The notes below the pieces were generated by a model. The model did no database searches. It saw nothing but the letters and a program-made list of their open reading frames with translations, and was not told the origin of the DNA. Of a stretch of DNA of 64,000 nucleotides, positions 26,962 through 36,392 are shown piece by piece. Made by a program: the position numbers and the translations under genes. The first letter of the stretch is position 1. Every line of letters starts with the position of its first letter. Source of the DNA: JANPLD01 sp964445765 (GTDB lineage: Bacteria > Pseudomonadota > Alphaproteobacteria > Rickettsiales > UBA8987); the NCBI GenBank assembly GCA_964445765.1, contig CAYULD010000002.1:62001-126000 (forward strand), in the 5' to 3' direction.

Positions 26962-28410
26962 TTATTTTCCTCGCATAATTTGATATGCTTCTAGGGCTTT
27001 TGCTCTGCCTGCTTCCATATTCACTATTGGCATTGGATAATCTTTTCCTAGCTCAACGCCTGAGGCTTTTAGAATTAGCGGGCTTGCTTGCCAAGGTTTA
27101 TGAATAAATTCATTTGGTAAATGCTTTAATTCTGGAAGCCATTTTCTAACATAAACGCCTTTTGGATCAAATTTTTCGCCCTGCATAATTGGGTTAAAAA
27201 TTCTAAAATAAGGGGCGGCATCTGCACCGCTTCCTGAAACCCATTGCCAGCTTGCTGTATTATTTGCTAAATCCGCATCTACTAAGCAATCCCAAAACCA
27301 TTCCTCACCATTTTTCCAGTGTGTTAATAAATGCTTTGTTAGCAGAGAGCCTACAATCATTCTAACGCGATTATGCATCCAACCAGTATGCCATAATTCC
27401 CGCATTCCCGCATCAATTATCGGGTAGCCAGTTTTTCCCTTTTGCCAAGCTCGCAGTAAATTTTTATCATCATTCCAAGGAAAATTATTGAACTCCGCTC
27501 GGAAATTTTCATCAGGAAGTTTTGGAAAATTAAATAATAAATTGTAAGAAAATTCTCGCCAATAAATTTCACTAATAAATTTATTTATACCATTTATTGA
27601 ATTTGGATTTTTAGTTTTATAAAGCTCGCAGGCTTCTAGAATTTGATGAGGGCTAATCTGTCCAAAATGAAGATAAGGCGAGAGTTTAGAAGTATATTCA
27701 ACATCAGGAAAATTTCTTTTTTCATCATAATCAAAAACAAAATTTTCTAAGAAATTATAAAGACGATTTTGTGCAGATTGCTCAGAAACTTGCCAATAAT
27801 CATAAAAGCTGACCGCCCAATTAGGGCTTTTAGGGGTTAGATGTAAATCATCTAATTTTTCTGAAAATATATTTTTATTGTAAGATTTATCTTGTTTTTC
27901 AGGGGTTTTTAGAGGGCTTCTGGGGTTAATATTTTTTAAGCAAGATTTATAAAAATGTGTATAAACCTTAAAATATTCACCATTATTATTTTTTACTTCC
28001 CAAGGCTCAACTAAAAGAGAGGCATTAAAACTTTCTGTTGCAATATTCTTTTGCTGAAAATAATTTTCTATCTCATTATCTCTTTGAAAATAGTAGGGCT
28101 CATATAAACGATTAAAATAGATTTTTTCTATTTGGTTTTCTTGAGTTATTTTAGCTAAAATTTCTTTAGCATTACCCTTTCTTATAATTAAATTTATATT
28201 ATAATTTTTACTCAGGTTTTCTGCTAAATCTTTAAGGGAGTAATGCAACCACCATTTAGAAGCACCGCCTAATTTGCGTATTTTAGAATTTTTCTTATCA
28301 TCTAAAATATATATTGCGGTAACGGATTTTGAATTTTTGATTGCTTCAAACAACGCTGGATTATCAGAAATTCTTAAATCTTGCCTAAACCAAATTAATG
28401 TATTTTGCAT
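26962..28410 (-). CDS. phrB: Deoxyribodipyrimidine photolyase
   Basis: Photolyase repairs UV-induced cyclobutane pyrimidine dimers with blue light, FADH- and an antenna cofactor. The 482 residues comprise an N-terminal alpha/beta antenna domain (TLIWFRQDLRISDNPAL) and a C-terminal FAD domain. FAD-domain signatures include SEIYWREF, PIIDAGMRELWHTGWMHNR and ADLANNTASWQWVSGSGAD. The triad tryptophans appear to be present. It lies 11 bases downstream of glyA on the same strand. A photolyase implies exposure to light, which is unusual for a strict intracellular lifestyle. Confidence 0.95.
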   Translation of the reverse strand: MQNTLIWFRQDLRISDNPALFEAIKNSKSVTAIYILDDKKNSKIRKLGGASKWWLHYSLKDLAENLSKNYNINLIIRKGNAKEILAKITQENQIEKIYFNRLYEPYYFQRDNEIENYFQQKNIATESFNASLLVEPWEVKNNNGEYFKVYTHFYKSCLKNINPRSPLKTPEKQDKSYNKNIFSEKLDDLHLTPKSPNWAVSFYDYWQVSEQSAQNRLYNFLENFVFDYDEKRNFPDVEYTSKLSPYLHFGQISPHQILEACELYKTKNPNSINGINKFISEIYWREFSYNLLFNFPKLPDENFRAEFNNFPWNDDKNLLRAWQKGKTGYPIIDAGMRELWHTGWMHNRVRMIVGSLLTKHLLTHWKNGEEWFWDCLVDADLANNTASWQWVSGSGADAAPYFRIFNPIMQGEKFDPKGVYVRKWLPELKHLPNEFIHKPWQASPLILKASGVELGKDYPMPIVNMEAGRAKALEAYQIMRGK

Positions 28411-28421
28411 TTAGTTATGAG

Positions 28422-29738
28422 TTAAAAACAGCTATTATAAATTGGGAATTTTGCACATAGGGCTTTAACTTTAGCCTTAACATTTTTCTCAGTTTCGCTG
28501 TTATCAGCTGGGTTTTTAGCCAAGCCATCAAACACATCACCAATTAAATTGCCGATTTCTTCAAATTCTTTCAAACCAAAGCCACGAGTTGTTCCGGCGG
28601 GCGTGCCTAAGCGAACACCAGATGTAACAAAAGGCGGTTGCGGATCAAACGGGATAGCGTTTTTATTACAAGTAAGCCCTGCTCTTTCTAAAGATTCCTC
28701 TGCCGCCTTACCAGTTAGGCTTTTCGGACGCAAATCGCAAAGTACTATGTGGTTATCCGTGCCACCAGAAACGATATTTAACCCACGCTTAATAAGGGTT
28801 GCGGCTAAAATTCTAGCATTTGCAATAACTTGTTTTGCGTAAGCCTTAAATTCTGGCGTGTTATCTTCAGCAAAGCAAACCGCTTTTGCTGCTATCACAT
28901 GAACTAATGGCCCACCTTGAATACCGGGGAAGATTGCAGAATTAATAGCGTTGCTAAGTAGAATATCATTACCTTTTGCCGTTTTGCCAATTACTTTATC
29001 AGGAAAATTAGAGAGGATTATTCCGCCTCTAGGGCCTCTTAAAGTTTTGTGAGTGGTTGAAGTTACAATATCTGCATATGGAAGAGGGGAAGGATATTCA
29101 CCCGCTGCCACTAAGCCTGCAATATGTGCCATATCCACAAGGAAATAAGCACCAACAGAATCAGCAATTTTGCGAAGTCTAGCCCAATCAACTACACGAG
29201 GATAAGCAGAAAAACCGCCAATTAAAAGTTTTGGCTTATGTTTTTGTGCAAGCTCTTCAATCTCTTCATAATTAAGTAAACCATCAGCCTCACGCACGCC
29301 ATATTGCACAGAGTTAAACCATTTACCAGATTGGTTTGGAGCCGCACCGTGAGTTAAATGCCCACCTGCTGCCAATGATTGCCCAAGAATAGTATCACCC
29401 GGTTTGATTAATGCAGTGAACACCGCTTGGTTTGCTTGAGAGCCTGAATTTGGCTGGACATTTGCATATTTTGCACCGAATAAAGCACAAGCCCTATCAA
29501 TGGCTAATTGTTCAACTTTATCAGCATATTCGCAACCACCATAATATCTTTTACCCGGATAACCTTCTGCATATTTATTTGTAAAAACTGAGCCTTGAGC
29601 CGTCATCACCGCACGCGATGCGATATTTTCAGAGGCAATAAGCTCAATTTGATTTTGCTGGCGAGAAAGCTCTCCATCAATTGTGGCTTTAAGCTCGCTA
29701 TCAGTTTCAGCGTAAGATGCAGTGAAGAATTTTGACAT
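28422..29738 (-). CDS. glyA: Serine hydroxymethyltransferase
   Basis: GlyA converts serine and tetrahydrofolate to glycine and methylene-THF, the main one-carbon source. From the ATG at 29738 it is 438 residues and starts MSKFFTASYAETDSEL, matching relatives; a further ATG at 29780 would add 14 residues with no conserved content. Signatures are QIELIASENIASRAV, PNSGSQANQAV and the PLP lysine in TTHKTLRGPRGG. It lies 113 bases after purF on the same strand. PurF, GlyA and PurU together serve purine and one-carbon metabolism. Confidence 0.95.
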   Translation of the reverse strand: MSKFFTASYAETDSELKATIDGELSRQQNQIELIASENIASRAVMTAQGSVFTNKYAEGYPGKRYYGGCEYADKVEQLAIDRACALFGAKYANVQPNSGSQANQAVFTALIKPGDTILGQSLAAGGHLTHGAAPNQSGKWFNSVQYGVREADGLLNYEEIEELAQKHKPKLLIGGFSAYPRVVDWARLRKIADSVGAYFLVDMAHIAGLVAAGEYPSPLPYADIVTSTTHKTLRGPRGGIILSNFPDKVIGKTAKGNDILLSNAINSAIFPGIQGGPLVHVIAAKAVCFAEDNTPEFKAYAKQVIANARILAATLIKRGLNIVSGGTDNHIVLCDLRPKSLTGKAAEESLERAGLTCNKNAIPFDPQPPFVTSGVRLGTPAGTTRGFGLKEFEEIGNLIGDVFDGLAKNPADNSETEKNVKAKVKALCAKFPIYNSCF

Positions 29739-29851
29739 AAAATTATTTTCAGATTGATTATTTTTTAAGGCTTGATTCATAATAATTATTATTTTGAAGT
29801 TTTATTATAAGTTTTTTTAATATTTGTAAATATTGAACCTAATAATTGTAT

Positions 29852-31333
29852 CTAACAATAGCCAGCGTTTTTATCTTTAAGCTCAACTGGATATTTACCA
29901 CTAAAACACGCATCGCAATATTGCGGATTATTATTATCACGATTAGCACCTGAAACCGCCCTATATAGCGCATCTAGTGAAAGATAAGCAAGGCTATCAG
30001 CATTGATAAATTTACAAATTTCATCATTATTCATTTGCGATGCAAGAAGTTTATCTTTTGAGGGTGTATCTATCCCAAAAAAGCAGGAATCAGTTGTCGC
30101 AGGGCTTGCAATACGCATATGAACTTCCTTTGCACCCGCAGAGCGAACCATATCAACTATTTTTCTTGAAGTTGTGCCACGCACAATACTATCATCAATT
30201 AAAATTACTGATTTACCTTCAATAACTGCTCTATTTGCATTATGTTTTAGCTTAACGCCTAAATGCCTTATGCTTTCGGTTGGCTCAATAAAAGTTCTGC
30301 CAACATAGTGATTTCTAATAATACCAAGCTCAAATTTACAGCCTGATTCTTCCGCATAACCAATTGCAGAGGCAACGCCAGAATCTGGCACAGGAATTAC
30401 AATATCAGCTTTTATTGGGGAAATTTTTGCAAGCTCTGCACCCATTCTTTTTCTAACCGCGTAAACATCTTTATTTTCAATTTGGCTATCTGGCCTTGAA
30501 AAATAAACAAATTCAAAAATACAAAATTTTGATGAGGTTTTTTCAAATGGAAAAATTGAAGTTACACATTCTGCAAATGGCTTGTTTTGGTGAAGTTTTT
30601 TCTTATCAATAATAATCATTTCACCTTCTTTAACATCTCTAATATGCTCACCACCTATAATGTCAAAAGCACAAGTTTCTGAGGCGAACATATAAGAATC
30701 ACCAACTTTACCAAACATTAAAGGCCTTATGCCGTTTGGGTCTCTAACCCCTATTAAATAATCTTTATCAAGCACAATAAAAGCATAACCGCCTTCAACA
30801 TATTTTAGGGCTTCAATTAATGCGTCTTTAGTGTTTGATTTTGCTGATTTAGCCATAAGGTGAATTACCACTTCAGTATCCATAGTGGTTCTGAAAATTG
30901 AGCCCTCTGAAATAAGCCTTTTTCTTAAAATACCAGCATTTGTTAGGTTTCCATTATGGGCAAGTGCTAATGCACCAAAGCTGAGCTCCGCAAGTAATGG
31001 CTGAATATTAGCCACATTAACTGAGCCACCAGTTGTTGAATAACGATTATGCCCTATAGCAGAAAAACCTTTTAGCTTTTCTATAATATCGGCACTGCCA
31101 AAATTATCACCAACCTTGCCCTTGGCGTGATGATGATGAAAATTAGAAAGTGATCTATCTGAGTTGGTTTCGCAAGATACAATCCCTGCGGCTTCCTGCC
31201 CCCTATGTTGCAGTGCGTGCAAGCCAAGTGCTGTGTGTGCTGAAGCATCTGAGCTACCACAAATTCCAAAAACGCCACACTCTTCATAAACTGATGTAAA
31301 GGGGGTTTGTAGAATAGATTTATTCTTTAACAT
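29852..31333 (-). CDS. purF: Amidophosphoribosyltransferase
   Basis: PurF makes phosphoribosylamine from PRPP and glutamine, the first committed step of purine synthesis. The start is the ATG at 31333, giving 493 residues; a TTG at 31378 would add 15. A short propeptide precedes the catalytic cysteine C19 in EECGVFGICG, to be exposed by cleavage. The glutaminase domain has HNGNLTNAG; the transferase domain has the PRPP loop VILIDDSIVRGTTS. It is divergent from the pepP gene at 31409. Confidence 0.95.
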   Translation of the reverse strand: MLKNKSILQTPFTSVYEECGVFGICGSSDASAHTALGLHALQHRGQEAAGIVSCETNSDRSLSNFHHHHAKGKVGDNFGSADIIEKLKGFSAIGHNRYSTTGGSVNVANIQPLLAELSFGALALAHNGNLTNAGILRKRLISEGSIFRTTMDTEVVIHLMAKSAKSNTKDALIEALKYVEGGYAFIVLDKDYLIGVRDPNGIRPLMFGKVGDSYMFASETCAFDIIGGEHIRDVKEGEMIIIDKKKLHQNKPFAECVTSIFPFEKTSSKFCIFEFVYFSRPDSQIENKDVYAVRKRMGAELAKISPIKADIVIPVPDSGVASAIGYAEESGCKFELGIIRNHYVGRTFIEPTESIRHLGVKLKHNANRAVIEGKSVILIDDSIVRGTTSRKIVDMVRSAGAKEVHMRIASPATTDSCFFGIDTPSKDKLLASQMNNDEICKFINADSLAYLSLDALYRAVSGANRDNNNPQYCDACFSGKYPVELKDKNAGYC

Positions 31334-31408
31334 AAAATTTTTAGGATTTATGCTGGGGTGATAGCAATTTAATTGCAATTATGCAATAGATTTGGTTTAT
31401 AAAAAACT

Positions 31409-33136
31409 ATGGAAAAAATTAAAAAATTAAGAAAACTTCTTAAAATGAATGGGCTTGATGCCTATCTTATTCCAATGCGAGATGAATTTAATAGCGAATA
31501 TCTGCCACCCCAAGCAGAGAGGATAAAATTTTTAAGCAATTTTTCTGGCTCAAACGGCTTTATTATCATTACAGAAAAGAAAGCGGTTTTCTTCACTGAT
31601 GGAAGATATATTCTGCAAGCAGAAAAGGAAATTGATAAAAAAAATTTCAAAATTTTTGAATTATCAGAAAAAAATGAAATAGATTTTTTGCAAGAAAATT
31701 TCAAAACAAAGGCAAAAATTGGCTTTGATGCAAAGATTTTTGCTTATGAGAAAATTAAAAATTATCAAGCCAATTTACCTAAAGAAATTTTTGAATTCAC
31801 CGCAACAGAAAATTTAATTGATATAATTTGGAATGATAAACCTGAATATAAATCAAATGAAGCTTTCTTTCTTGATAAAAAATTTGCTGGCCTTACCGCA
31901 CAAGAAAAAATCTCAAAAATTTGTAAAGAATTAAAAAATGATTTTTTAATTATCACCAGCGCGGAATCTGTTTGTTGGCTTCTAAATATTAGAAGTTTTG
32001 ACCTGCCAAACACGCCTGTTTTGTTAAGCTATGCCCTGCTTAACAAAAGCGGAAAAATAATTTTATATACACAGAACAAAAATATTAAAAAATCACATTT
32101 CAAAGATATTCAAATTGAAATAAAAAATATCTCTGAAATTGAAAATGATATTCAAAAATTTCCCAGTAAAAATTTTCAAATAGATTTTAATAGCTCTTCA
32201 TTTTATTTTTATAATTTACTTAAAAAACATAAGGTAAAATTTGAAAATAAGCCAGATTTATGCCTGCTTGCAAGGGCAATTAAAAATGATACTGAAGTAA
32301 AAAATATTAAAAAAGCTCATATAAAAGATGGGGTTGCCCTTACAAAATTTTTATATTGGCTTGAAAAAAATATTGATAAAAATCTCACAGAATTTTCTAT
32401 AGGTGAGAAGTTAAAATATTTCCGTTCGCAAAATGAAAATTTTATTTCCACAAGTTTTGATACAATCGCAGGATACGCAGAAAACGGGGCAATAATTCAT
32501 TACAGAGCAAGTGAGAAAAATTGCAAAAAATTAAAAGCGGAAAATATTTTGCTAATTGATTCAGGAGGGCAATATTTAGAAGGCACAACAGATGTAACAA
32601 GAACCATCGCACTTGGCAAAGTAAGTCAGGAGCAGAAAGATAATTTTACACTTGTCCTAAAGGGGCATATTGCGTTAGCAAGTGCGGTTTTTCCAACTGG
32701 CACTAATGGCTCTCAGCTTGATGTTTTAGCCAGAATAAATTTATGGAAAAACCTTAAAGATTATAAGCACGGCACAGGCCACGGGGTTGGCTTCTGCCTT
32801 AATGTTCACGAAGGGCCTCACGGAATTTCAAAACATTATAAAACCGCTTTTGTAGAAAATATGGTAGTTTCAAATGAGCCCGGTTTTTATAAAAAAAACG
32901 CCTATGGCATTAGAATTGAAAGCCTTATTTATGTAAAAAAAATTAATCAAGAATTTTTAGGCTTTGAAACATTAACAAAAGCCCCAATAGATTTGAAATT
33001 AATAAATAAAAATCTATTAAATAAGGAAGAAATTTTATGGCTAAATAATTATCATCAGCAAGTTTATAAAGATATTTCAAAATTTTTGAATAAAAGCGAG
33101 CAAGATTGGTTAAAAAATAAATGCAAAAAACTATGA
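31409..33136 (+). CDS. pepP: Xaa-Pro aminopeptidase, M24B family
   Basis: This cytosolic metallopeptidase removes N-terminal residues that precede proline. The 575 residues give two creatinase-like N-terminal domains and a C-terminal pita-bread domain. Metal ligands are visible: two Asp in LLIDSGGQYLEGTTDVTRT, His in GTGHGVGFCLNVHEGPHG, and Glu in NEPGFY and GIRIES. The length fits the three-domain aminopeptidase P subfamily. The stop overlaps the purU start by four bases if purU starts at 33133. Confidence 0.92.
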   Translation: MEKIKKLRKLLKMNGLDAYLIPMRDEFNSEYLPPQAERIKFLSNFSGSNGFIIITEKKAVFFTDGRYILQAEKEIDKKNFKIFELSEKNEIDFLQENFKTKAKIGFDAKIFAYEKIKNYQANLPKEIFEFTATENLIDIIWNDKPEYKSNEAFFLDKKFAGLTAQEKISKICKELKNDFLIITSAESVCWLLNIRSFDLPNTPVLLSYALLNKSGKIILYTQNKNIKKSHFKDIQIEIKNISEIENDIQKFPSKNFQIDFNSSSFYFYNLLKKHKVKFENKPDLCLLARAIKNDTEVKNIKKAHIKDGVALTKFLYWLEKNIDKNLTEFSIGEKLKYFRSQNENFISTSFDTIAGYAENGAIIHYRASEKNCKKLKAENILLIDSGGQYLEGTTDVTRTIALGKVSQEQKDNFTLVLKGHIALASAVFPTGTNGSQLDVLARINLWKNLKDYKHGTGHGVGFCLNVHEGPHGISKHYKTAFVENMVVSNEPGFYKKNAYGIRIESLIYVKKINQEFLGFETLTKAPIDLKLINKNLLNKEEILWLNNYHQQVYKDISKFLNKSEQDWLKNKCKKL

Positions 33137-33990
33137 AAAATAACCCTGAAAAATGCTATATATTAAAATTATCTTGCAACGATAAAAAGGGCATAGTTGC
33201 TGCCGTTTCAGGATTTTTGCTAAAAAATAACGGTTTTATTTTAGAATCCGCACAATTTGGTGATGAATCAACTGGTAAATTCTTCCTGCGTGCAGAATTT
33301 ACCTGCCCTGTAAAAATTACTGAATTAAATAAAAAATTTCATCAAGAAGTTGCAAAAAATTTCTCAATGGATTTTATAATTTCTGATAAATCAACTAAGC
33401 CTAAAATTTTAATTGCAGTTTCAAAAGCAAGCCACTGCCTTGTAGATTTACTCCACAAAAATGAAATTGGTAACTTAAACGCTGAAATTGTTGGCGTAGT
33501 TTCAAACCATAAAGATTTGGAAATTTGGGCAAAAAGATTTAACAAAAAATTTTATTATTTACCAATAGGTAAAGATAAAATTTCGCAAGAAAAAAAGCTG
33601 TTTGAATTATTCAAAAAAACTAATTCTGATTTACTAATCTTGGCAAGATATATGCAAATTTTATCAGATGATTTTTGTGCAAAATCTTATGGTAAAATAA
33701 TTAATATTCATCATTCTTTTCTGCCGAGTTTTAAGGGTGCAAAGCCTTATCATCAAGCATTTGAAAGGGGAGTTAAGTTAATTGGTGCAACCGCCCATTA
33801 TGCCACCGCAAACCTTGATGAAGGGCCAATTATTGAGCAAGAAATAACAAGGGTGAACCATAGTTTTAAGGCAGAAGACTTAAAACTTGCAGGGCAAGAT
33901 ATTGAAAATAGAGTTTTATTTCGTGCGGTAAAATGGCATTTAGAATATCGTGTTATAATCAACGGCAACAAAACCGTTGTTTTTGATTAG
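33133..33990 (+). CDS. purU: Formyltetrahydrofolate deformylase
   Basis: PurU hydrolyses 10-formyl-THF to formate and THF, balancing one-carbon pools. The 285-residue protein has an N-terminal ACT domain (ILKLSCNDKKGIVAAVSGFL) and a C-terminal formyltransferase-like domain: ILARYMQILSDDF, NIHHSFLPSFKGAKPYHQAF and ATANLDEGPIIEQ. The ATG at 33133 overlaps the pepP stop as ATGA and is my choice; an ATG at 33121 would add four residues. Its neighbours link it to purF and glyA across the divergent promoter. Confidence 0.94.
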   Translation: MKNNPEKCYILKLSCNDKKGIVAAVSGFLLKNNGFILESAQFGDESTGKFFLRAEFTCPVKITELNKKFHQEVAKNFSMDFIISDKSTKPKILIAVSKASHCLVDLLHKNEIGNLNAEIVGVVSNHKDLEIWAKRFNKKFYYLPIGKDKISQEKKLFELFKKTNSDLLILARYMQILSDDFCAKSYGKIINIHHSFLPSFKGAKPYHQAFERGVKLIGATAHYATANLDEGPIIEQEITRVNHSFKAEDLKLAGQDIENRVLFRAVKWHLEYRVIINGNKTVVFD

Positions 33991-34023
33991 TGCAAGTGTC
34001 AAATGTTAAGTGGTTAGTGATGG

Positions 34024-34060
34024 TGTCATACCCTGAATTTTTTCAGCAAGAAAAAATTAT
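34024..34060. repeat. Repeat family B, copy 1 (imperfect palindrome)
   Basis: The word GTCATACCCTGAATTTTTTC is followed by AGCAAG and then by the near-complement AAAAAATTATAGGGGTAT. The same arrangement recurs at 53769-53822. It sits in the gap after purU with a GCGAAGCGAA-type copy at 34110-34177. Confidence 0.65.
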
Positions 34061-34109
34061 AGGGGTATCCAATTAAAAAAGTTTAGCAAAACTTTTTTAA
34101 TAAAACTTG

Positions 34110-34177
34110 CGTCATTCTGAGCGAAGTGAAGGATCTAAAATTCTTCCCCTTCGCTTCGCTTTAGGGTCTGAATGACA
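34110..34177. repeat. Palindromic GCGAAGCGAA repeat, copy 5
   Basis: The inverted repeat starts CGTCATTCTGAGCGAAGTGA and ends TTAGGGTCTGAATGACA, with CCTTCGCTTCGCT in the right arm. A partial unit (AACTTGAGCATAGCGAAATA) lies near 34211-34231. No gene is present in 33991-34270. Confidence 0.8.
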
Positions 34178-34270
34178 ATAATTATAAAATTTTTCACTTA
34201 CCACTTTACCACAACTTGAGCATAGCGAAATATCTAAAATTTTTTGCTAACGCTAAGAAATACAGCTTAA

Positions 34271-34576
34271 TTAATCGTAAAAATAAATATATTCATTAGG
34301 CTTAACTTTGCCCGTAGCACGCCGAAATTGCTCATCTAACAAATCAGCATCAAGGCTTCTAGGGTAAAGCCTTTCAACTTTGTTTTTTATAGCATCTCTT
34401 TTGTTTTCAATGGTGCTGGCTTTTTGGTGTAATGCTTCTAAGCGAGATTTTTCCTTAAAATAGGCAAAAATTCCGTTTTTTCCATTCACTAAATGCCAAG
34501 AAAGATAAATAAAAATAAGGCTTAAAAGGCTAGTTAAAGCAAGTTTTTTGATTACAATGTTTAATCTATCAAACAT
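34271..34576 (-). CDS. FtsB/DivIC-type septum formation initiator
   Basis: This 101-residue protein has one N-terminal membrane segment (LTSLLSLIFIYLSWHLV) followed by the motif GKNGIFAYFKEKSRLEAL and a coiled-coil to about residue 75. It ends with a short conserved part, RRATGKVKPNEYIYFYD. That layout matches FtsB/DivIC, which bridges FtsL and FtsQ in the divisome. In alphaproteobacteria such a gene often lies near eno or pdhA; here it follows the amgK-murU pair. Confidence 0.85.
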   Translation of the reverse strand: MFDRLNIVIKKLALTSLLSLIFIYLSWHLVNGKNGIFAYFKEKSRLEALHQKASTIENKRDAIKNKVERLYPRSLDADLLDEQFRRATGKVKPNEYIYFYD

Positions 34577-34584
34577 TAAATAAG

Positions 34585-35286
34585 TTAGGATTTTATGAAG
34601 TTTTCTGCGGTTTTTAGCCCTTCCACATCACCAATGTGAAGAACATAATCATCGTGAATTGTAACACCTAACTTGCCGTTTGCCAAGCATAGATTAAAAA
34701 TTTCTGATAAAGAAAAAATCTTTTTTGGAAAATTTTGCAGAATTGTGGCATTTATAATCTGTAGGCCTGTGAAAATGTAATCATTAAAGCCAAGTTTAAT
34801 TGGTTTATTTGAGGAATCTAAAGAGAAATCTCCAACGCCCTCATAGCCTAAAAACTTGTTGCGAGGCGTGATTAAAAGCATTACATCAAAAATATTTTCT
34901 TGGTAGTTTTGAAGTAATTTTTTAATAGGGCAATTTGCAATATAATGCGGAAAAACAATATCACTATTCATTGTAAATAAATTTTTATAGCCGATATGGT
35001 TACAAATATTTACAAGGCCACCGCCAGTTTCAAGGCGTTCAGCCTCTCTAAAAACTTGAACTTGTGGGTGATTTTTAGAGATATAATTTTCTAGTTTTTC
35101 TGCTAAGTAAAAACTATTTGCGTAAATATTTTTTATATTAGCATTCTCAAAAACGGAAATGTTATAGCTTATTAAAGGCTTGTGATTAAGCTCCACAAGT
35201 GGCTTTGGAATTACATCTGTAATAGGCTTGAACCTTGTGCCAAGCCCTGCTGAAAAGATGATTCCTGTATCAATTTTTATAGTCAT
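34585..35286 (-). CDS. murU: MurU-like N-acetylmuramate-1-phosphate uridylyltransferase
   Basis: A 233-residue sugar-phosphate nucleotidyltransferase with the signature FSAGLGTRFKPITDVIPKPL near the N-terminus and REAERLETGGGL and TMNSDIVF further on. Its start overlaps the upstream amgK stop by one base. The amgK-murU pair is the cell-wall recycling route that turns MurNAc into UDP-MurNAc, bypassing MurA and giving intrinsic fosfomycin tolerance in organisms where it was studied. The assignment leans on this pairing. Confidence 0.85.
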   Translation of the reverse strand: MTIKIDTGIIFSAGLGTRFKPITDVIPKPLVELNHKPLISYNISVFENANIKNIYANSFYLAEKLENYISKNHPQVQVFREAERLETGGGLVNICNHIGYKNLFTMNSDIVFPHYIANCPIKKLLQNYQENIFDVMLLITPRNKFLGYEGVGDFSLDSSNKPIKLGFNDYIFTGLQIINATILQNFPKKIFSLSEIFNLCLANGKLGVTIHDDYVLHIGDVEGLKTAENFIKS

Positions 35287-36260
35287 TAAAGAAATTTAGT
35301 AATAAATTTTTTGGCGTCAGATAAGATTTTACAATCTAAATCTTGCGTTAAATAATTTTTAACTCTGGGTATAAATTTTAGGTAATTTTCTTTATTATCC
35401 CTTACTTTTAGGCGAGTAAAAATACCTAGAATTTTCAAATTTCTTTGAGCACCTAAAATTTTATAATCTTGCAAAAAATCTTTATAATTTAATGATAAGT
35501 TATTGCAAAAATATTCTAACATTTCTGCTTGAATATTGCTTGAAACATCTCTTCTTGCATCTTCTAAAAGTGAAACTAAATCATAGGCTGGGTTACCAAT
35601 TAAAGCGTCTTGAAAATCAAGCAGACCAACATTTTGCTGGTTTTTTCTTCGGGGTAGATTTATTAAATTATCCGCGTGATAATCTCTCAAAACCAAACAA
35701 TTATTATTAAAATGTAATTGTGAAATTGCACTTAAAATTATCTTTTCAAATTCGTATTTGATATCATCTAATTCATTATTACTAGGCTTAATAAAATAGG
35801 GTATATACCAATTGGTAAATAGATTTGCTTCTTGCAATAGTTTTTCATTATTATACTCAGCAATATTGAATTTTTGTGGAGTAGTTTTGCGATAGATTTC
35901 AATTAAAACATCAACTGCATTTTTGTATAAATGTAACTCTTGATTATGATTTTCTTGTAAGATAAGGCTAAATTTTTCATCACCAAAATCTTCTAACAAA
36001 AGGAAGCCATTTTCAATATCTTTGTTAAAAATGATAGGGGCTGAAAAGCCAAGCTTTATAAGCATTTCAGCGATTTTTATAAAAGGTTTTACATCTTCTT
36101 TTTCAGGTGGGGCATCCATTAAAATATAGTTTGCCTCACTGGTTAAAATTCGCTCATATCTTCTAAATGAAGCATCACCTTGAATTTTATTGCGAGTAAA
36201 ATTTTTAAGCCCAGCACTAATTAAAAAATCATTGATTAAATTATCCCTATTTTTCTGCAT
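35286..36260 (-). CDS. amgK: AmgK-like N-acetylmuramate/N-acetylglucosamine kinase
   Basis: A 324-residue aminoglycoside-phosphotransferase-fold kinase. The start includes QGDASFRRYERI, then ILMDAPPEKEDVKPFIKI. The catalytic loop is LRDYHADNLI and the metal-binding Asp is in GLLDFQDALIGNPAYDL, which is also the AmgK signature. It should phosphorylate the anomeric carbon of MurNAc or GlcNAc, feeding MurU. It is the first gene of the run amgK-murU-ftsB-like. Confidence 0.87.
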   Translation of the reverse strand: MQKNRDNLINDFLISAGLKNFTRNKIQGDASFRRYERILTSEANYILMDAPPEKEDVKPFIKIAEMLIKLGFSAPIIFNKDIENGFLLLEDFGDEKFSLILQENHNQELHLYKNAVDVLIEIYRKTTPQKFNIAEYNNEKLLQEANLFTNWYIPYFIKPSNNELDDIKYEFEKIILSAISQLHFNNNCLVLRDYHADNLINLPRRKNQQNVGLLDFQDALIGNPAYDLVSLLEDARRDVSSNIQAEMLEYFCNNLSLNYKDFLQDYKILGAQRNLKILGIFTRLKVRDNKENYLKFIPRVKNYLTQDLDCKILSDAKKFITKFL

Positions 36261-36392
36261 TATAATCTTTCCTATTTGGCAATGTTAAATTGCAATAATA
36301 AATTTTATGTTAATCTATTTTTGTTAATATAGTAAGTTTTTGTTAGATAAAATAAAATTTAGGAATAAAAATATCATAATATATAAGATATT

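Noticed and set aside
29739..29851. Glycine riboswitch or other metabolite switch before glyA
   Set aside because: The gap to purF is short and AT-rich with no conserved core or stable hairpin.
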